A stretch of DNA of 64,000 bases from Anisus vortex (lineage: Eukaryota; Mollusca; Gastropoda; Planorbidae), in contig OX421507.1 in assembly GCA_949126835.1 (NCBI GenBank), positions 12,094,852 through 12,158,851 of the forward strand, in the 5' to 3' direction. This document shows positions 9,983 through 24,500 of the stretch, in pieces. Within the stretch, counting starts at the first letter, position 1, and every line of letters starts with the position of its first letter. Position numbers and translations under genes: made by a program. A model generated the notes under the pieces. It made no database searches, was not told the origin of the DNA, and worked only from the letters and a program-made list of their open reading frames with translations.

Positions 9983-10251
9983 CGAATTTACATAATATAG
10001 TGTCATTAAATAGTAAATAAGTCTCTTGACACGTCGCGGGTTCGAGCACCGCCACCGGCAGATCCCTGTCGCCCTACAGGAGTTTTGGGACTAGATGACG
10101 TTAATATTGAGTTGTTATCACATGCGCTTAACCGGCAGCAGTGAAACCTCTCACAGATTAATAGTCTTCTAGAGCGCACTGAGCATGCTAATATAGCATG
10201 GATAGAAGCGCTATATAAATTACCATTACCATTACCATTACCATTACCATT
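9983..10251 (+). mobile_element. tRNA-derived SINE with (ATTACC)n tail, nested in the hAT element
   Basis: Contains a B-box-like GCGGGTTCGAGCAC near 10028 and ends in four copies of ATTACC. Flanking direct repeats of about 22 bp (9961-9982 and 10252-10273, ATATTTTTNAAATTAATAAT) look like a target duplication. A partial relative of the 3' part (GAGCACTGAGCATGCTAAAT) is at about 15127-15190. Confidence 0.7.
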
Positions 10252-10379
10252 ATATTTTTCAAATTAATAATACAAATAAATTTGTTATAGAATTACTTAT
10301 AATTATGTTTAATTAAAGAAGATGTCTATAGAAACTCTTTTAAATGTAATTAGTCTATTAATATATGAGCGGTCAATTG

Positions 10380-10950
10380 TAAGTGACCTCCTTGTATGCT
10401 TAAAACAGCTTCCATGTGTGATAAAATCTGTTCACAAGTGTAAGTTGAACCAAAAGCTGAAAGTAAAGGAGAGACTTCCTAGCAGTTGAGAAAAGCAGAT
10501 GACTTTCCTAAGCAGCTTCCGCAAATGGGCACATTTGGATGTCCATTTTTTTAATGTTTAAATTCAACCTGCTGCATTTTAAAATCGCCAATATCCCTCC
10601 ACTTAAAAAAAAAAGATCTGCATCTAAGAAGGTTGTAATAATATCAAACCAGTTAGGCCAGATGTGGTATGAAAAAAATGAGTCCATCAGTTTGAAAGTC
10701 TTGTATTTGATTAGAAAATTCCGCTTTAAGTGCTTCGATGTACTTCTAAAAAAACAAACTTTTTTATCTTAATATTTGCCTTACTATCAGTTAAATGTTT
10801 TAAAATTGATTTCACGGCAAGATATATCCAGTTTTAATGCAAATCCATTCCAGTGTTGCTTGTAAATGTGTTCAACTCACCGAAATGTGTCGCTATGTCA
10901 TTCAGAAACATCGGCTTCAACAGTCAGTTTTCCTAATTTTGAACTGGAAA
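10380..10950 (-). pseudogene. hAT transposase C-terminal remnant
   Basis: Minus-strand translation around 10410-10480 reads FGSTYTCEQILSHM, the C-terminal dimerisation signature of hAT transposases. Further N-terminal on that strand come related stretches (HLAWPNWFDIITTF near 10650), interrupted by stops. Plus-strand ORFs here (10539-10772, 10866-11066) are shadows. Confidence 0.72.
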
Positions 10951-11260
10951 ATGATTTTTTTAAAATAAATAAACAACCTCTCTTGGAGGTCTTTCGCGTG
11001 TCATTGAAAATCGCTCTGCGTGCCAAGTTTGGCACGCGTGCCTTAGGTTGCCGACCCCTGCTGTAGGCTACCTCATGGACCCTGGAGAATGTACCGATCG
11101 TACCCCATCCACTCTCCTTTCGACGAAGCCAGAAAAAGAAAGAAAAAATTTGAACACAAAACTTAAGAAGAAACCATACATTTTATGACAATGATTAAAA
11201 TAGTAGTTTTACTTTATTATGATTCATTTCTATATCAATAAATTAATTACTTTACATTTC

Positions 11261-11280
11261 AGTTAGCAAGTAGTTTGACT
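11261..11280 (+). other. Splice acceptor and 5' UTR just before the alkaline phosphatase start codon
   Basis: TTTACATTTCAG ends at 11262, 18 bases before the ATG at 11281. This looks like a 3' splice site, so an unidentified upstream 5' UTR exon and promoter are likely. Confidence 0.55.
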
Positions 11281-11341
11281 ATGATCCTCTCTGTGACAAC
11301 TTTAATTCTGCTTTTTGGCTCTGCTTCGTCCGCCAATGAAC
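11281..11341 (+). CDS. ALP: Alkaline phosphatase exon 1
   Basis: Start codon and signal peptide ([20 protein letters not shown]). Donor CGTAAGT; ends in phase 1. Confidence 0.88.
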
Positions 11342-14300
11342 GTAAGTTGTTTATATTTATTTTTTTTTAAGCCTGTATATTAACTTTACAAAACTATTCA
11401 TTGTGCGTATGTTTCTGGCTGCTGGTGAACTGATCTTCGGATGGCTTATTGACCTATTTCCCGACGTCCTATCACATTGATATTTGGCACATTGTTTCAA
11501 TTTTTTTAGTCACATACTCTCACCCCAATCACCGAAAAATCAGTTTCAGTCATTTTTTTTTTCTCTAAACTTTATGGTGCGCATTGGTAAATCCCTTTTT
11601 AATCGCACATGAATAACTGTGCTTTTGTGTTTTTATTGCTGTTTTTTGTGTGTCGTTTTTTTTTTTGCGCTTTTTTATTTCTTTGTGAGTTGCAAAGGTT
11701 AAAACCGTCGTAAGGCTATTGTTTAAAAAGAAAGCCGTAAAAAATATTGACAAGTTTTAATGATTATGCATGCATGGATGCGTGTTGAACCTAAAAGTTC
11801 ATTGTGTACCTACATTTCCGGTCCTATTAGTTCATTTCCTAACCAAACATGTCTGCGTGCTGCGTTGCTGGTTGTAGTGTAAGTAAGAAAAGATGTATGG
11901 GATTAAATTAAATTTTTATTTCATGTCCAGGTGTTGCCGAAAGAATAAGACATTCGTAATTAACGGGGGGGGGGGGGGCGAATTACGGTTCGGTAAACAA
12001 GAAATAGATTAGTATAATGAGAAATAATAAAAGTATTGACAGAATAATATGAAAGTTGGTGTCTGAATAATATATTTTAACCATCTGGTTTATAATAAAA
12101 AAATATAATTAAAATATGGAAAAATTAGAAAACAAACTAAATTAGGTCACACTCAGCAGGTAAACTTTAATTGGGTCAGGTGACAGGTGATGGTTGTACA
12201 ATGGAGTCTAGCTAGGTAATACATTATGTCACACAATGACGTAAATATATCTTTTACGTCACCTATTTTTCATGTTTCCTCATTTGTTGGATTTAAGACT
12301 TCCGCATCCCCTTTACTATTTTTAGCTTTTGATCTGAGTTATTTAATTAAAAAAAAATATGCTGTACTCTTTATACGGGGAGGGGGGGGGGGCAAAATAC
12401 TTCTAGATTTATTTTTAATAGTAGACCTTTATTTGTTTATAGAGAGGCTAGCACTGACACACGCAGGGGCGTAGCGACGTTTAGGGGAGGAGTTGATGAA
12501 GTTAAGCTTGACAATTAAAAAAGATAATTTTCATCAAATAATTTTTTTTTTATGTATTTTTGTTTTCGCGCAAAATTAGAAAAAAAGGAGAATTTGCATC
12601 TCTCTAAAGGCTAAGCCACACTTCAAAATCAGTGATTTGCTGCGTTTAAATTCAAAAATCACGATGAATCTCCCCGTTTCAAATGTGGCATAGCGCGAAA
12701 CTTTATTCACCAGAGTCAGTTTCAGTAGTGATTCGCGATGATTCACAGATTTAGAACATGTTCTAAAATTTGGAATCATCATTCAAGCTGTGTCAGCCAA
12801 TGGGAAGCGCAAACTATATCATGTGATAATTAGCCTAGTAAAAAAACAAAACAAAGATGGCAGCTTCGTCTTCCAGTTCGCTTAACAGAGCATGCTCCAT
12901 AGATCGCTCTTCTTTCGATCCAAGGTTTTACCCACAATTTTCGTTTTCGTTTTCTTTTTGCTTTAAGTAGAACAGACGCAGTGGCACAGACCAAGTTTAC
13001 TTCGTCGTCACTGCTAGAATCCATTATTCTTGAACATAAAATGGCGCGTCAAGAACAGTCACTCTCAACACTTTCTTGATTCTTTTGAAAATAAAATTGC
13101 GCGTCGTGATTTTCTGTGAATCGTGTTTTACGTGTGGCATGGCTGATTGTGAAACAGCGTATTTCTGATTAGCTCTGAAACAAATTCTAGTGATTCGCTG
13201 AATCATGATTACAGTAAAAACGTGATTCATTGAGTATAGTGTGGCTTAGCCTTTACCCTCCTCCCTCACCTCCCCCACACACACACTTCACTCGTCCTGA
13301 AATCCAATAGCGGCTTTTATAATAACTGCTAAACCTCACACAATAAGTCTTTGAAAAAGACCTAATTCCGTTATTGTCACTTTGTAGATATTGTTGTAGT
13401 TGTAGATATCAATAAACAAAAACAATTGTTGCAATTTCTTTCTGAGGGGAACGATGGCCGTGCGGCAGCGCGTTTGGCTGGGGTACCGAAGGTACCGTGT
13501 TCGATTCCTGGTGCAGACTAGGAGGATGTCCCTGAATCTACCCAGCTCTGATGGATACCTGACCTTAGTTTGGGGTAAAGTAAAGACGGCTGTGCATAGT
13601 GCTGGCCCCACAATCACCTATTAGGCCGTGGCCACAGAAACTGGTGAACGCTGCTTCACCGAACCTATGGATCGATTCGGTCCGACGGGTACTTTACTTC
13701 TTTCTTTATTAGTCGAATCTTCAAGATGTAGAAAGGATGAATGTAAACAAAAACACAACAAAACTATATAAACCACAATCTCAACAAAACTATAAAAAAT
13801 ATAATCACAACAATGTCAACAACAATAAAATTGTAAGTGTCCTAATGTTAAGTGAAAAAGAAAATTTGCAGATATTTATTTATTAGCGAATGCGGGCAGC
13901 TAGATCAAATATTTTGTTATCCTTTATAGTGCTAAACTTTACGTTTTTTTTTAATGACTATCATATCATTCATCATTGGCTCCATAGTCTCGAAAGACGA
14001 TTAGATTTGCGCTCTTGTGATTTGGCCAGCCCTGCAGAATGGGCTGTGACTATAATATGTAGCTTTCAGATTTAGATATCAAAAGCGCCTCATTACATCT
14101 CGTCTCAAGTGTTCTTTATTTATGGCAGGCTAACTTATCGACTTGTTCATTTACTTTTTTATTTCACACTTTCCCGCGCTATGGAGAGAGCCGTACTACT
14201 ATAGCCACTAGCCATACTTGTCTGACATATTTACAGACGATAGTTACATATTGCGCACATTCTAAAAGTCTAGTCTTCCGTTAAAATACGTTTTTTTTTA

Positions 14301-17300
14301 AGGAATGATTTAAAGCGGTTGATTTGTCTTAACTAGTTTTAACGCAGTTATAGCTATACTATATCACTCTAGTTATAAGGACTATAGCCTAATATATCAC
14401 TGTAGCTTTAAGGACTATTCTATCTCACTGTAGCTCTAGAGACTGTTCTAATTTTTTACAGTCACTTATCTAAGAAATATTTATATAGCAAGAGATAACG
14501 CTAATAATTCAATCTCAAGATTAAATTAAACTTTTAAGGACGCCCGTTTTTTTTTTTATATGACAAACTGTTTTCGAGATTTATTATTTTATTTACTTGG
14601 ATAATTTTTTTTTTAAATTCTATTTCATTGTCTTTAATATAAACAAAAGTTACACGAATATACGAATATTTATCCACTTCGTAAATGCTGAAAATGCTCA
14701 AAATTTTCCTTTCTAATAAGAAAAAGAAACGGATTTCTTCACTATAGCGTTTGTTAATGCAACAGAGTGGGTTTATCGGGGCTATTACAAAATAAAGGAC
14801 AATGATATACTGCCTTCCACCCCGCCACCAAAAATGCATTTTACAAATGTAATTTCGTAAAAAAAAATGTGTAGGCCTATATCATATAACATAGTACAAT
14901 TTGCCACAGGTCTTCTACGGACATATCCTCCGCCCTCTCTGTGTTTTGTTCCTCCAAATTGTCTGCATTCTACGCCTATGCCCTAAAAAAAATTTACACG
15001 CTCCAATTGCAAAATGTCATTTAGTGGTTGATCCTTTCACATTCTCAGTTTCTGGAAGCAGAATAAGGGACAGTTGGAAAATGGTGCATTTTTAACTTTT
15101 TGATCAAAGCTACGGTCGTTTACAAGAGAGCACTGAGCATGCTAAATGTGATAGCATGGAGAGTCGCGCTTTTCAAATTATCATCATTAACATAATTTTA
15201 GTGGACATTAATTCTGATAGCCTACCATTAAAATTTATCCTTTAGAATTTGTAATTTGTGTCCACGTGTCCGCCAGTGGTGGTCGCACATAGTTAACACT
15301 AGGTCTATAACTAGTATTATTAACCAAATGCATTCTACGTGTTCGGACTATAACTTTATCTTTATTATATTATAAACCTAACTTGCCTCCCTGTTGTTAT
15401 CACTTTGATGGCTGGGAAGGGGGAAATAGATAACATAAAAAAATATCGCAAGCTACTTGTAGCAGTAATAAAAATTTCATCTTGAAAATCCACTGCGTAA
15501 GTTGAAACTATATAATATATTCCCAGTGGCGAAACTAAGGTGAGATGGCGCCTGGCGCGGGGTTGGAAATCGACACCATTTAGAATGTTAGTTTTAATTT
15601 ATTACTAAACTAACGTATATACAAATTTCAAATGTGTCAGTTTGGCGTCTGTCTTGAAGTTTTGTTTTAAACCGCACTATTTTTTTTAGATAGAACAAAT
15701 TTAACAAAATTAAATAAAACGTAGGCTATGTGGATAAGATAATTTAATTTAATTCTTCTTCCTCACAAAAAATCGTAACTTTTTTAGTATTGTTTACCCA
15801 TGTATTGATGTATGTTTTGCCTTCATTTGTTGTCAGCCAAGGAGTACTGGTTGAAAGATGGCAAGGACGGGATACAGGCCATATGGCAGGTGAAACCCAA
15901 TTACAAAGAGGCCAAGAATCTCATTCTCGTGGTCGGCGATGGAATGGGGCTGTCGACCATCACCGCTGGTAGGATCTACCAGGGTCAGAAAAAGGGCGGG
16001 AGCGGAGAGGAGAACAAACTGGCGTTTGAAGCATTTCCGTATCTGGCACTATCTAAGGTTTGAATATATATCTATATATCTTGGGGATTGAGGTGCCTGT
16101 AGTTCTCACTAGCTGTCACATAATGGGTAGAGTTTGAAGTCACACCCGATGCTTGTTATCTAGTGGTATGAGTACTTGGGTTAGGTCCCTCCACTTCGTA
16201 CAAATGTGTATTTGTTTTACCGTCGTATACAATACACCAAACTGACAAATGTACAACATAAAGTACAAGACGAAAAAGATCACTCAAGGATTCAGTGTTA
16301 AATCTATGCATAATAATGAAAAGTTTAATCTTATAACTTATATAGTTCTTACTTGAAAATGAAATGTAGATAATAAATCCAAGTATAGCGAAAGTACAGT
16401 CACACACACAATGGCAAAATACAGCGAAATTCAGGCAAGGCCGAACAATGGCAAAATACAGCGAGAGTGTATGCAAAACTGAACAATAGCAAACACTTAA
16501 ATCCTTTGGGTACAATGAATAAATGGAGTATTATAATATGAAGACACAAAGCAATTCTTGTTTGATATAAAATAAAGTTCATTGGCGGTATTATTTATGT
16601 TTAAATTTTATTCTATCCGATCTATCCCCGCATCGCCCTTGCGCACTATTAGACCACTATATAGGCCTACATAGTTGCAATCTGCTCTGTTCTAAGTTCA
16701 GAATTACACTGAAGTATTTAAATTCATTTCTGGCGTCTTTCGACCTAAGCCAATTCGGGTTGGTTATTCTAATTTCACGTGACCAGGTGAAGGGTGGAGG
16801 TTTAATCAACTTGGCGATAATTGACATTTGGGGAGAAGTTCACAAAATCTCCGGAACAAATTTCCAGGTAAACGCTTGCAAAAACAGAAAACAATAACAA
16901 TTTTATAGAATCCACGCATGCAAGATGTCGATGGAAGGACACAATTTTACTGTAGCAGTAGTTCATCGGTTCGGTGACTTTGGGCAGCGTCAGGCCAGAA
17001 TATCCTGTCTTCCTGACATTAAACATTTTTTACTTCCTAACGTTAATGCATCTAATGCTATTTGTGCAATAGTAACAATGTATAATTATCCTTGGTAGTT
17101 TTTCATCAATAAAGAATTCTCAGACTTAATTATCGTAGGCCTAAGGGCCAATTCAATTTTCATAAAGGAGTTCAATTATTTCAACCCAAGTATGAACGAT
17201 ACGTTGTCCGTGTAAAACATAAAGTTACTTGATGCTGCTAGTCTTCTATAGAGCGTTCTCAGTAGGCGGAGCTTAAGTTTTTTTGTGTAAATTTAGTGAC

Positions 17301-18469
17301 GTATTTGTGTAAATATAGAACCCACTTGAGGTACAAACGTAACGTGGTGAAAGTGAAGTACTTCTTTATCATGCAAAATTCACATCTGAATATTGGCTAT
17401 CCTACTCAAAAATAAGGAGGTAAATAGTAGTACTGTAGATTAATTGATTAATGTGATTAGGCTAGGGCCGGATAGACCTATTTACACTTTCAATTTCACT
17501 TTATAGGCCTACACTTTTAATGTTTCGTATGCTAGCGGCTAGGCTACGATGTCAAGTGATATTGTTGGTGAATAGGCTATCTAGTATCTAGTCAAGTCAC
17601 TATTAGGCTCACATCGTCTATGATCTATGTCTATGATAATAATAAAATAGCATATTTTATTTAACATACATAATACAGCTTAAATCTTAATAAGACTTAA
17701 AACACAACACATCATTTAAAAAAAGCTCGAGCCTATATGAAACTTTATTAATACAGCGGCCATATTTAATTGTACACCATTACTCAAAGTAAACACAAAT
17801 CACGTGCTTTTTGTCACGGGATTGCAAACGCCCTATTCTATGGCTCTTTCTGTCGAGAGACAATGGATACGCTCCTCAATGCTGCAAGTCTAAAAAATGT
17901 CACAAATAGAGAGGGGTTGACAAAGTTTGACAGACGTATCAGATGTTGATATGACAAAGTGAAGTTCAGGTTACAAATATTTAGACACGAACAATTTTAC
18001 CTTAGTAAAATTAAGTTTTAAAAAATTATATTTAAAACTTGTAGCACGTTTCTAATGGTAACTTATACTTTTTTGTGACTAAAAAGGCGTGAAATTGATT
18101 GTTTTATGGAAATTTTAAGTCACGGTTTAATAAGTTCAATAATACTTAATCACTTACACAGTTAAGAAGTCAAATTGTGGATTTTTCTTTTTAAGTAGGT
18201 CGTGTTTTCGTGGACACGAAGTTCTATAACTCTTAATTGAATATAGAAGAAGTATTACTGTAGGCTACCTCCCCTTAAAAATTCCACTTAAACCTTGAAT
18301 TTCAAATACGTCTATAAAAAATACACTAATTAAAAAAAATAGATACAAAATATATATTAGTATATACATATATTATATTATACAAATAATGTATACATAT
18401 ATGTATCATTTACATAAAGATAGATATATAGATAGATGGATAGATAGATAGAGATAGATAGATAGATAA

Positions 18470-18522
<53 letters not shown>

Positions 18523-21500
18523 AAAAAGATAGATAGATAGATAGATAAGTGGGTGGGTGGACAGGGAGAGAGAAAGAGAGTGAGAAATAAATATCGAGAA
18601 TGATTCCTAATAGCGCTGTTGGGATGCATTCGTTTAAAAATCGCTTTACTTTACTTTATCTACTCTAGACCTATAATGTGGATCGACAAGTTCCAGACAG
18701 TGCAGCTACAGCTGTTTCTATGGTTACTGGGGTCAAAGTAAATTTTGGCACCGTAGGTGTTGGTGTCGACGTCCCCTTTGGTAAAGACTGTACAAACGTG
18801 ACTGAAAGCAATAAACTAAAAACTGTACTGGATTATGCTCTGGAGGAAGGTACGAAACGAAATCACGGAGATACTTTCTGATTGGAAACATTTTCTTCAG
18901 AATCTAATCTTATCTAATAATTTAAAGTCTCTCCTTTTAAAGAACAGTGGTTTTTTTTTCACTTTTGTTATCCCTTATATGGTTCCAATGTTATGCCAAC
19001 AAAGGGGGCTGTTACTGTTAGCTTACATTATTTTTTTAGTTCTCTTAGCGAGTTTATGCAACCATTCCATCACCGAATGTTACTCTTTACTTTTTTTCAT
19101 CCTTTTTTATCTTTAAAGAAGCGCCATACTCTATAGAATAGTATTTGGCAAAACTTCATTTTAACACACTTTACAAATTTTACTCTAATATAAAAGTAAT
19201 AGCCTATACTAAGGCTTATTATTCCATATAATGTTAATGTATCCATATAATGTTGTAGTCGAGTGTACACATGTACATATAATAATATATACATATATGA
19301 TATATACATTATATTCCATATAATGTTAATGTATCCATATAATGTTGTAGTCGAGTGTACACGTGTACACTGCATAGAGAGAGATTGTATGATCACCCCA
19401 ATGCCATATGTCTCCTTTAATGTGCCCAGATGATCATATATATGTGACAGTTATTCTTTATCGCAGAATTAATAAAATTTTAACACTCAACCATTCACTA
19501 GGTTGTAATGCATATTTTATTTTAGTCGTTAGGTTAGTACGTAACGATTGGAGTTAAAACTTCAAACCTTGCCGCAACCCCAGCCATTGAATGAGGTTTG
19601 GGCAAATGAGTGTAGGCCTAATAATCTTCTTTCTATAAAGAACGTCAGAAATATTAACAACAAAATGTCTTGTTTATATATAACCTACAGTAGACTTAAT
19701 ACATTTAGGCATTAGCTCATTCATTTTGGACGAACATTGTTTCACCCAGGAAAGTCTGTTGGTATCGTAACCACAACAAGAGTAACTCATGCAACACCTG
19801 CAGCTGCCTACGCTCACACACCTCATAGGTATGTACAAATAAAGCCCTGTAATGATTTTTACCAAGTGTAGGCCTATAAGTGCTTGTCTTTTCATTTCTT
19901 GACTTAACCAAACAACATTGACTATATGATAGGTAGCTTTTTTTTTTAAATTCTTTCATTAATTCTATAAATGACAGTCTAAATTTAATATAATTTTTTT
20001 TAAAGGTTAAGACTTTAAATCCAGTTAATGTTCTCCCCCACTGTGAGTTGACGCCACCACTGAGCTATATATAGCGCAGAGAACTCGACTAACATTTTGA
20101 TAAGATTGTGAGCCTGACCTATATGCCGATCATTTATATAGATAGACGAACAACAAATCTTATTTCTTACTGAAAAAAGAATAAAGCTTCACAAAAGAAC
20201 AAAATAAGTTATAGGTTATAAGCTTAGGTCTACAATTGAAACTGGTGACACTTTTAAAAGAAATGAATATATATATTATATAAAGAGCTAGATCTAGTAT
20301 TATTAGGCCTACTATGAAAAATGCATTTAATAGGAGCCTACTCAACGGTCGGAGGAATTTTTCGCATCATTTTTGTTGTAGGCTAAGTCTAAGAACAAAG
20401 TTGAGCAAAATTTACTTTTATTTAGGCCTATATTTTATTATTTAGGTAATGTTCAATTATTAGAATGCATTTTTTTTTTTTAACAGAGATTGGGAAGATG
20501 ACCATAACATCATTGGAGGCATAAATTGCGGTCATGTAAAAGACATTGCGTACCAACTTATTATGGACAATCCTGATATTAAAGTTAGTTTTACAATGTA
20601 TTATAATAGTCATCTTTTCTTTTTTTGTACCTAGACATTTTCTTTCTGTAATGTGTAAGATAAGATAAAATAAAATCTTGAATTAGGCTAAAACTTTTTT
20701 TTTGCTTGTCTCCCCTGCATAAGGCATAAGAACATAACATTAGTAATACATATTTTTTACCAAAAAGTAGGCCTATATAAAATGTTAATCTCCTCAGAAG
20801 ATTTTTTTTTTTCAATTTTCTTGAGAAAAGTCAAAGGAAATATCCAGAACCTAATATTTAACAATCTAAATGTGTATACCATATAATATTTAAAGCTTTT
20901 TAATGTAAAGACTGCTTCATTCTTAAAAATAAAATATTATTTTCAAATAACCTAAGTCAACACATGCACACACACATACCGGTAATAACAATTAACACTC
21001 ATCAAATTTTACACATGCCAAAATAGATCTGTTAAAAATAAAAGCCCTAACTGCAACATTTTCTAAGTGATATGAAGTATTTCTACTAGTAACTTTGTTA
21101 TTGGAACTGTATTGACTATGTGATTAAAAAATATTATTAATTGCAGGTAATTTTGGGTGGAGGGAGAAGAAATTTTATGAACAACACATCATTTGATCCA
21201 GTTGATAACCAAACACTAGGTCAAAGAACTGATGGCATAGATTTGATACAGGTTGGTAATCTGTGATATTCTGCAAACATTGACATCAATATTTTGTTTA
21301 GTTGAACCCTTTCATATCAATGCCAATGAAATACGAAATATTTCTGTCAATTATATAGAGAAAAGTGGTTATGATGCATGTATTGCTTCTAATATTGGAT
21401 CAAAATAAATTAAGAAGTGTTAAATTTGCTTTTATTGACTTAACCTTGCAGTAATTTAACTTTTTATATATGTTTCTTAATTCAAGTATTATTAAAGTTA

Positions 21501-24500
21501 GTTGTGGCTCATAGGGCCTACAGATTTAAGTGCATGTGAATATGTTTGTCTGGAATTGACTGCGAGAGTCAATTAACCTATTCTGCAGACTGGTTAAGGG
21601 AAGAAGAAGAATGTATTGTTATTAAATCATCCAGAGATGTAAATACAAAATAATGCATGATGACTTTCATTTTCTGACAGGCTTGGAAAAGTGACAAATC
21701 AAAAAGAAAATTGGCTCATGAATATGTATATAGCAAGCAACAACTGAGTAATGTAGATGTTTCAAAAACAGATTATCTATTGGGTAATGGAACAACTCTG
21801 TTTATTGTATAATAAATTAGTCAGCACTTACCTCTAGACACAAATCAGCATTAAACAAAAAAAAAGCTATTAATATTTTAAATTTACTTTTTATTATTGG
21901 CTTTGTTTTTTTTGGCATATGACAGTTTTTTTTCATTACTTTCAAACAGGTCTGTTTGCAGCAAGCCATAATGTATATGAAGCAGACCGACAACCATCCA
22001 ATGTTGAACCAACACTAACAGAGATGACGGAGAAAGCAATAAAAATACTCAGCAAAAATCCTAAAGGATACTTTTTACTTATAGAAGGCTAGTGGAATTA
22101 CTAGAACTTTATTAAATAAAATTTAACAAATACAGTATTTATATATGTGTCTATTTGAATATGATATAGGAAAGATATGTTAGAGTGTATATTCTTTATT
22201 TTTCATGTTGTTTTTTTTGTATTGAGGAACTGTATAAGGAATCATCATATCTTATTATCTTATATGTTACAGATGCTCCTTCTATAAAGAAGATTGTTGC
22301 ATTCCGCACTTGACCGTTGTTTGAGTTTAGTCTTGCATTTTGATAAGGGTTTTTAAATGATAAATTAATATATTGGTTTTCCTAGTTTGATCAGACTACC
22401 CATTCCACGCAAGGAAGCCACTGGGGAAGAATTAGAATTTATATGAATTTTCTAGTTACAAATGAAAAAAAAAATGTTTTTTATCTTTATGCACTTCTGA
22501 GTATGTTATTGTTAACTCAGTGTGTTCTATTTCTAAATTTGAACATAATGACATCCCTTTATTGCTACTGCCTTTTAAGTTCTTTTCCTGGAGTGTTTCG
22601 ACAATTAAGTCTTATAAGCTTACAGCTGTTTATTCTTGAAAGAAGATAATTGTGTCTATGGCCCAAAAGTTCTGCAGTGCATCAGGGATTGTAACGTGGA
22701 AAGGTCATCATGTTGACCACCAACCAGCCTCTTGGACCAATTAATGGTTTTGCACATGTCAGATCTTTTCTGAATTGTTTATTTTGGTTGATGGTTTCCA
22801 CCTGCCCCAGAAGGTTTACTTTGTTTTTTTAATTTGCTATAAGCCTCATTCTTCTACATCTATATTGACAATGTCTTGAATTAAAATATATTGAGATAAC
22901 CCTGTCCCCTGGAAATGCTGATGTGAAAAATGTTTTGCAGTGTGTCTGCTTTAAATGTTTGACTTCCATTTTAAGTTCAATACATAAGGCATTAAACTCT
23001 AATTTAGAAATACAACACAAAAACAACCTGTTGCAAAGCTCAGATAAACATAAAGACAAAAACACTTTCCTTGTCCCTTATGCGAGAACAAATGCATATA
23101 AGTACTCTTTCTTCCCGAGTGGCAATTGGGCATGGAATGGGTTGCCTGAACAAACCAGGAAAACCAGTAACTTAACATCATTTAAAACATTAATAAAAAT
23201 GCAAGACTAGACTCGGACCACGGATGAGCGTAGGACACAATAATCTTCTTTATAGAAGGAGCGTCTGTAATGTATAAGAAGTTTTATTTATTATCACCTT
23301 AATGTTGAGCTTTACCAGCTATTTCCATTTTTTCTTGATAAAATATGAAACATTTTTTATTGTCCTTATATACTACTACACTATTAACATATTCATTTTG
23401 GATATTTCTCCAAGTTCCACCGTGAAGTGGTTGATATTTAGGTACATTTTGTACATTTCAGTACATTTTGTACATTAGTTGCTTAAATATTTTGTTTACA
23501 TTTTTTTTAAAGTTTCCTTGAAATCAGCATTTGTTTATTTAATTTGAGATTATTTTTTTAAGAGAGAATCATCAAATTCAATTTATTTTTATGTCTACTT
23601 TTATTGAGCACTCATTCACTTTTTTATGATTGTATTTTTATTAATTTGCAGCAATAATATTTTGTATTTTATGTATGTTTTTTTAGGTGGAAGAATAGAC
23701 CATAGTCACCATGAAAATGGAGCAAAAAAAGCTTTAGAAGAGCTTTTAGAAATGGACAATGCTGGTTGGTTTTCAATATATTTATTTTTTCTGTGATGGT
23801 CAATAACGTTTGTAAATTACCTAAAGAATTTTATCAAAGAATTAAGTTCAAGGAAAAAACAAAAAAAGGGCTACATAAAAAATCAAATAGAAAATGAATA
23901 TCAATAAAAATATTGCTTGAAGTTCAATGTTACTAATGCCATTAATCAATAATGATTTGTTTAAAGCTATTAGTTACATTTTGTTACAGTGGCCAAAGTT
24001 ACAGAATTAACATCAGAAGATGACACTTTGACCGTTGTAACAGCTGACCACTCCCACGTTTTCGCCATAGCTGGTTACCCAACAAGGGGAAATAACATCT
24101 TAGGTAGGTAAATATTCATTTCAAAGTTGTTTAAATATAATTTTAAGTCTATGCTATATTTTTTTTTTATTTAACAGTCTGACTTATCTCCCTTTCTGCT
24201 CAATGCTAATTAAAGAAATAATTAATTAATTTTAAATTAATTAAAAAATTATTTGAATTCTTTTATTTCCATTTTTATTTTCAATCTGCCAGAAATAATT
24301 TAATTTTAAGCTTGGGCAATGATTTAATTTATTGATTATAAATACATTGATAGTTTTCCTTTAAATCTCCTACACTATTCATTTTGGGGCTCATCTCCTC
24401 TTAGCTTAATAGCAAAAATTTAAAAATACTTGCGTAATTTCCAATTTGATTTTAAAATTTAATATTCATGGGCCCCCCTAAACTCTTATGTGCCCCGGTA

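Larger units (their letters stand above)
9183..11060 (-). mobile_element. hAT element, 1.9 kb, decayed
   Basis: Left end CCGGGGTCGGCAACC and right end GGTTGCCGACCCCTG are inverted repeats of a common hAT terminus. Flanking 8-mers CTGTTGGC (9175-9182) and CTGTAGGC (11061-11068) match at 7 of 8 bases. The interior carries a broken transposase on the minus strand and a nested SINE. Very AT-rich, consistent with age. Confidence 0.8.
11342..15836 (+). other. Alkaline phosphatase intron 1 (4.5 kb)
   Basis: Holds the inverted-repeat element 12605-13255, a SINE at 13448-13690, a partial SINE tail (about 15127-15190) and a lone hAT-like end CAGTGGCGAAACTAAGG at 15523. No other gene recognised. Confidence 0.7.

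Noticed and set aside
10020..10100. A functional tRNA gene (GCGGGTTCGAGC)
   Set aside because: Only the B-box-like part is present, no cloverleaf; it is the head of a SINE with an ATTACC tail.
18420..18620. CRISPR-like repeat array
   Set aside because: Simple tandem tetranucleotide with no unique spacers, in an animal genome.
18378..18629. Minus-strand ORF rich in YLSI repeats
   Set aside because: It is a translation of the GATA microsatellite.
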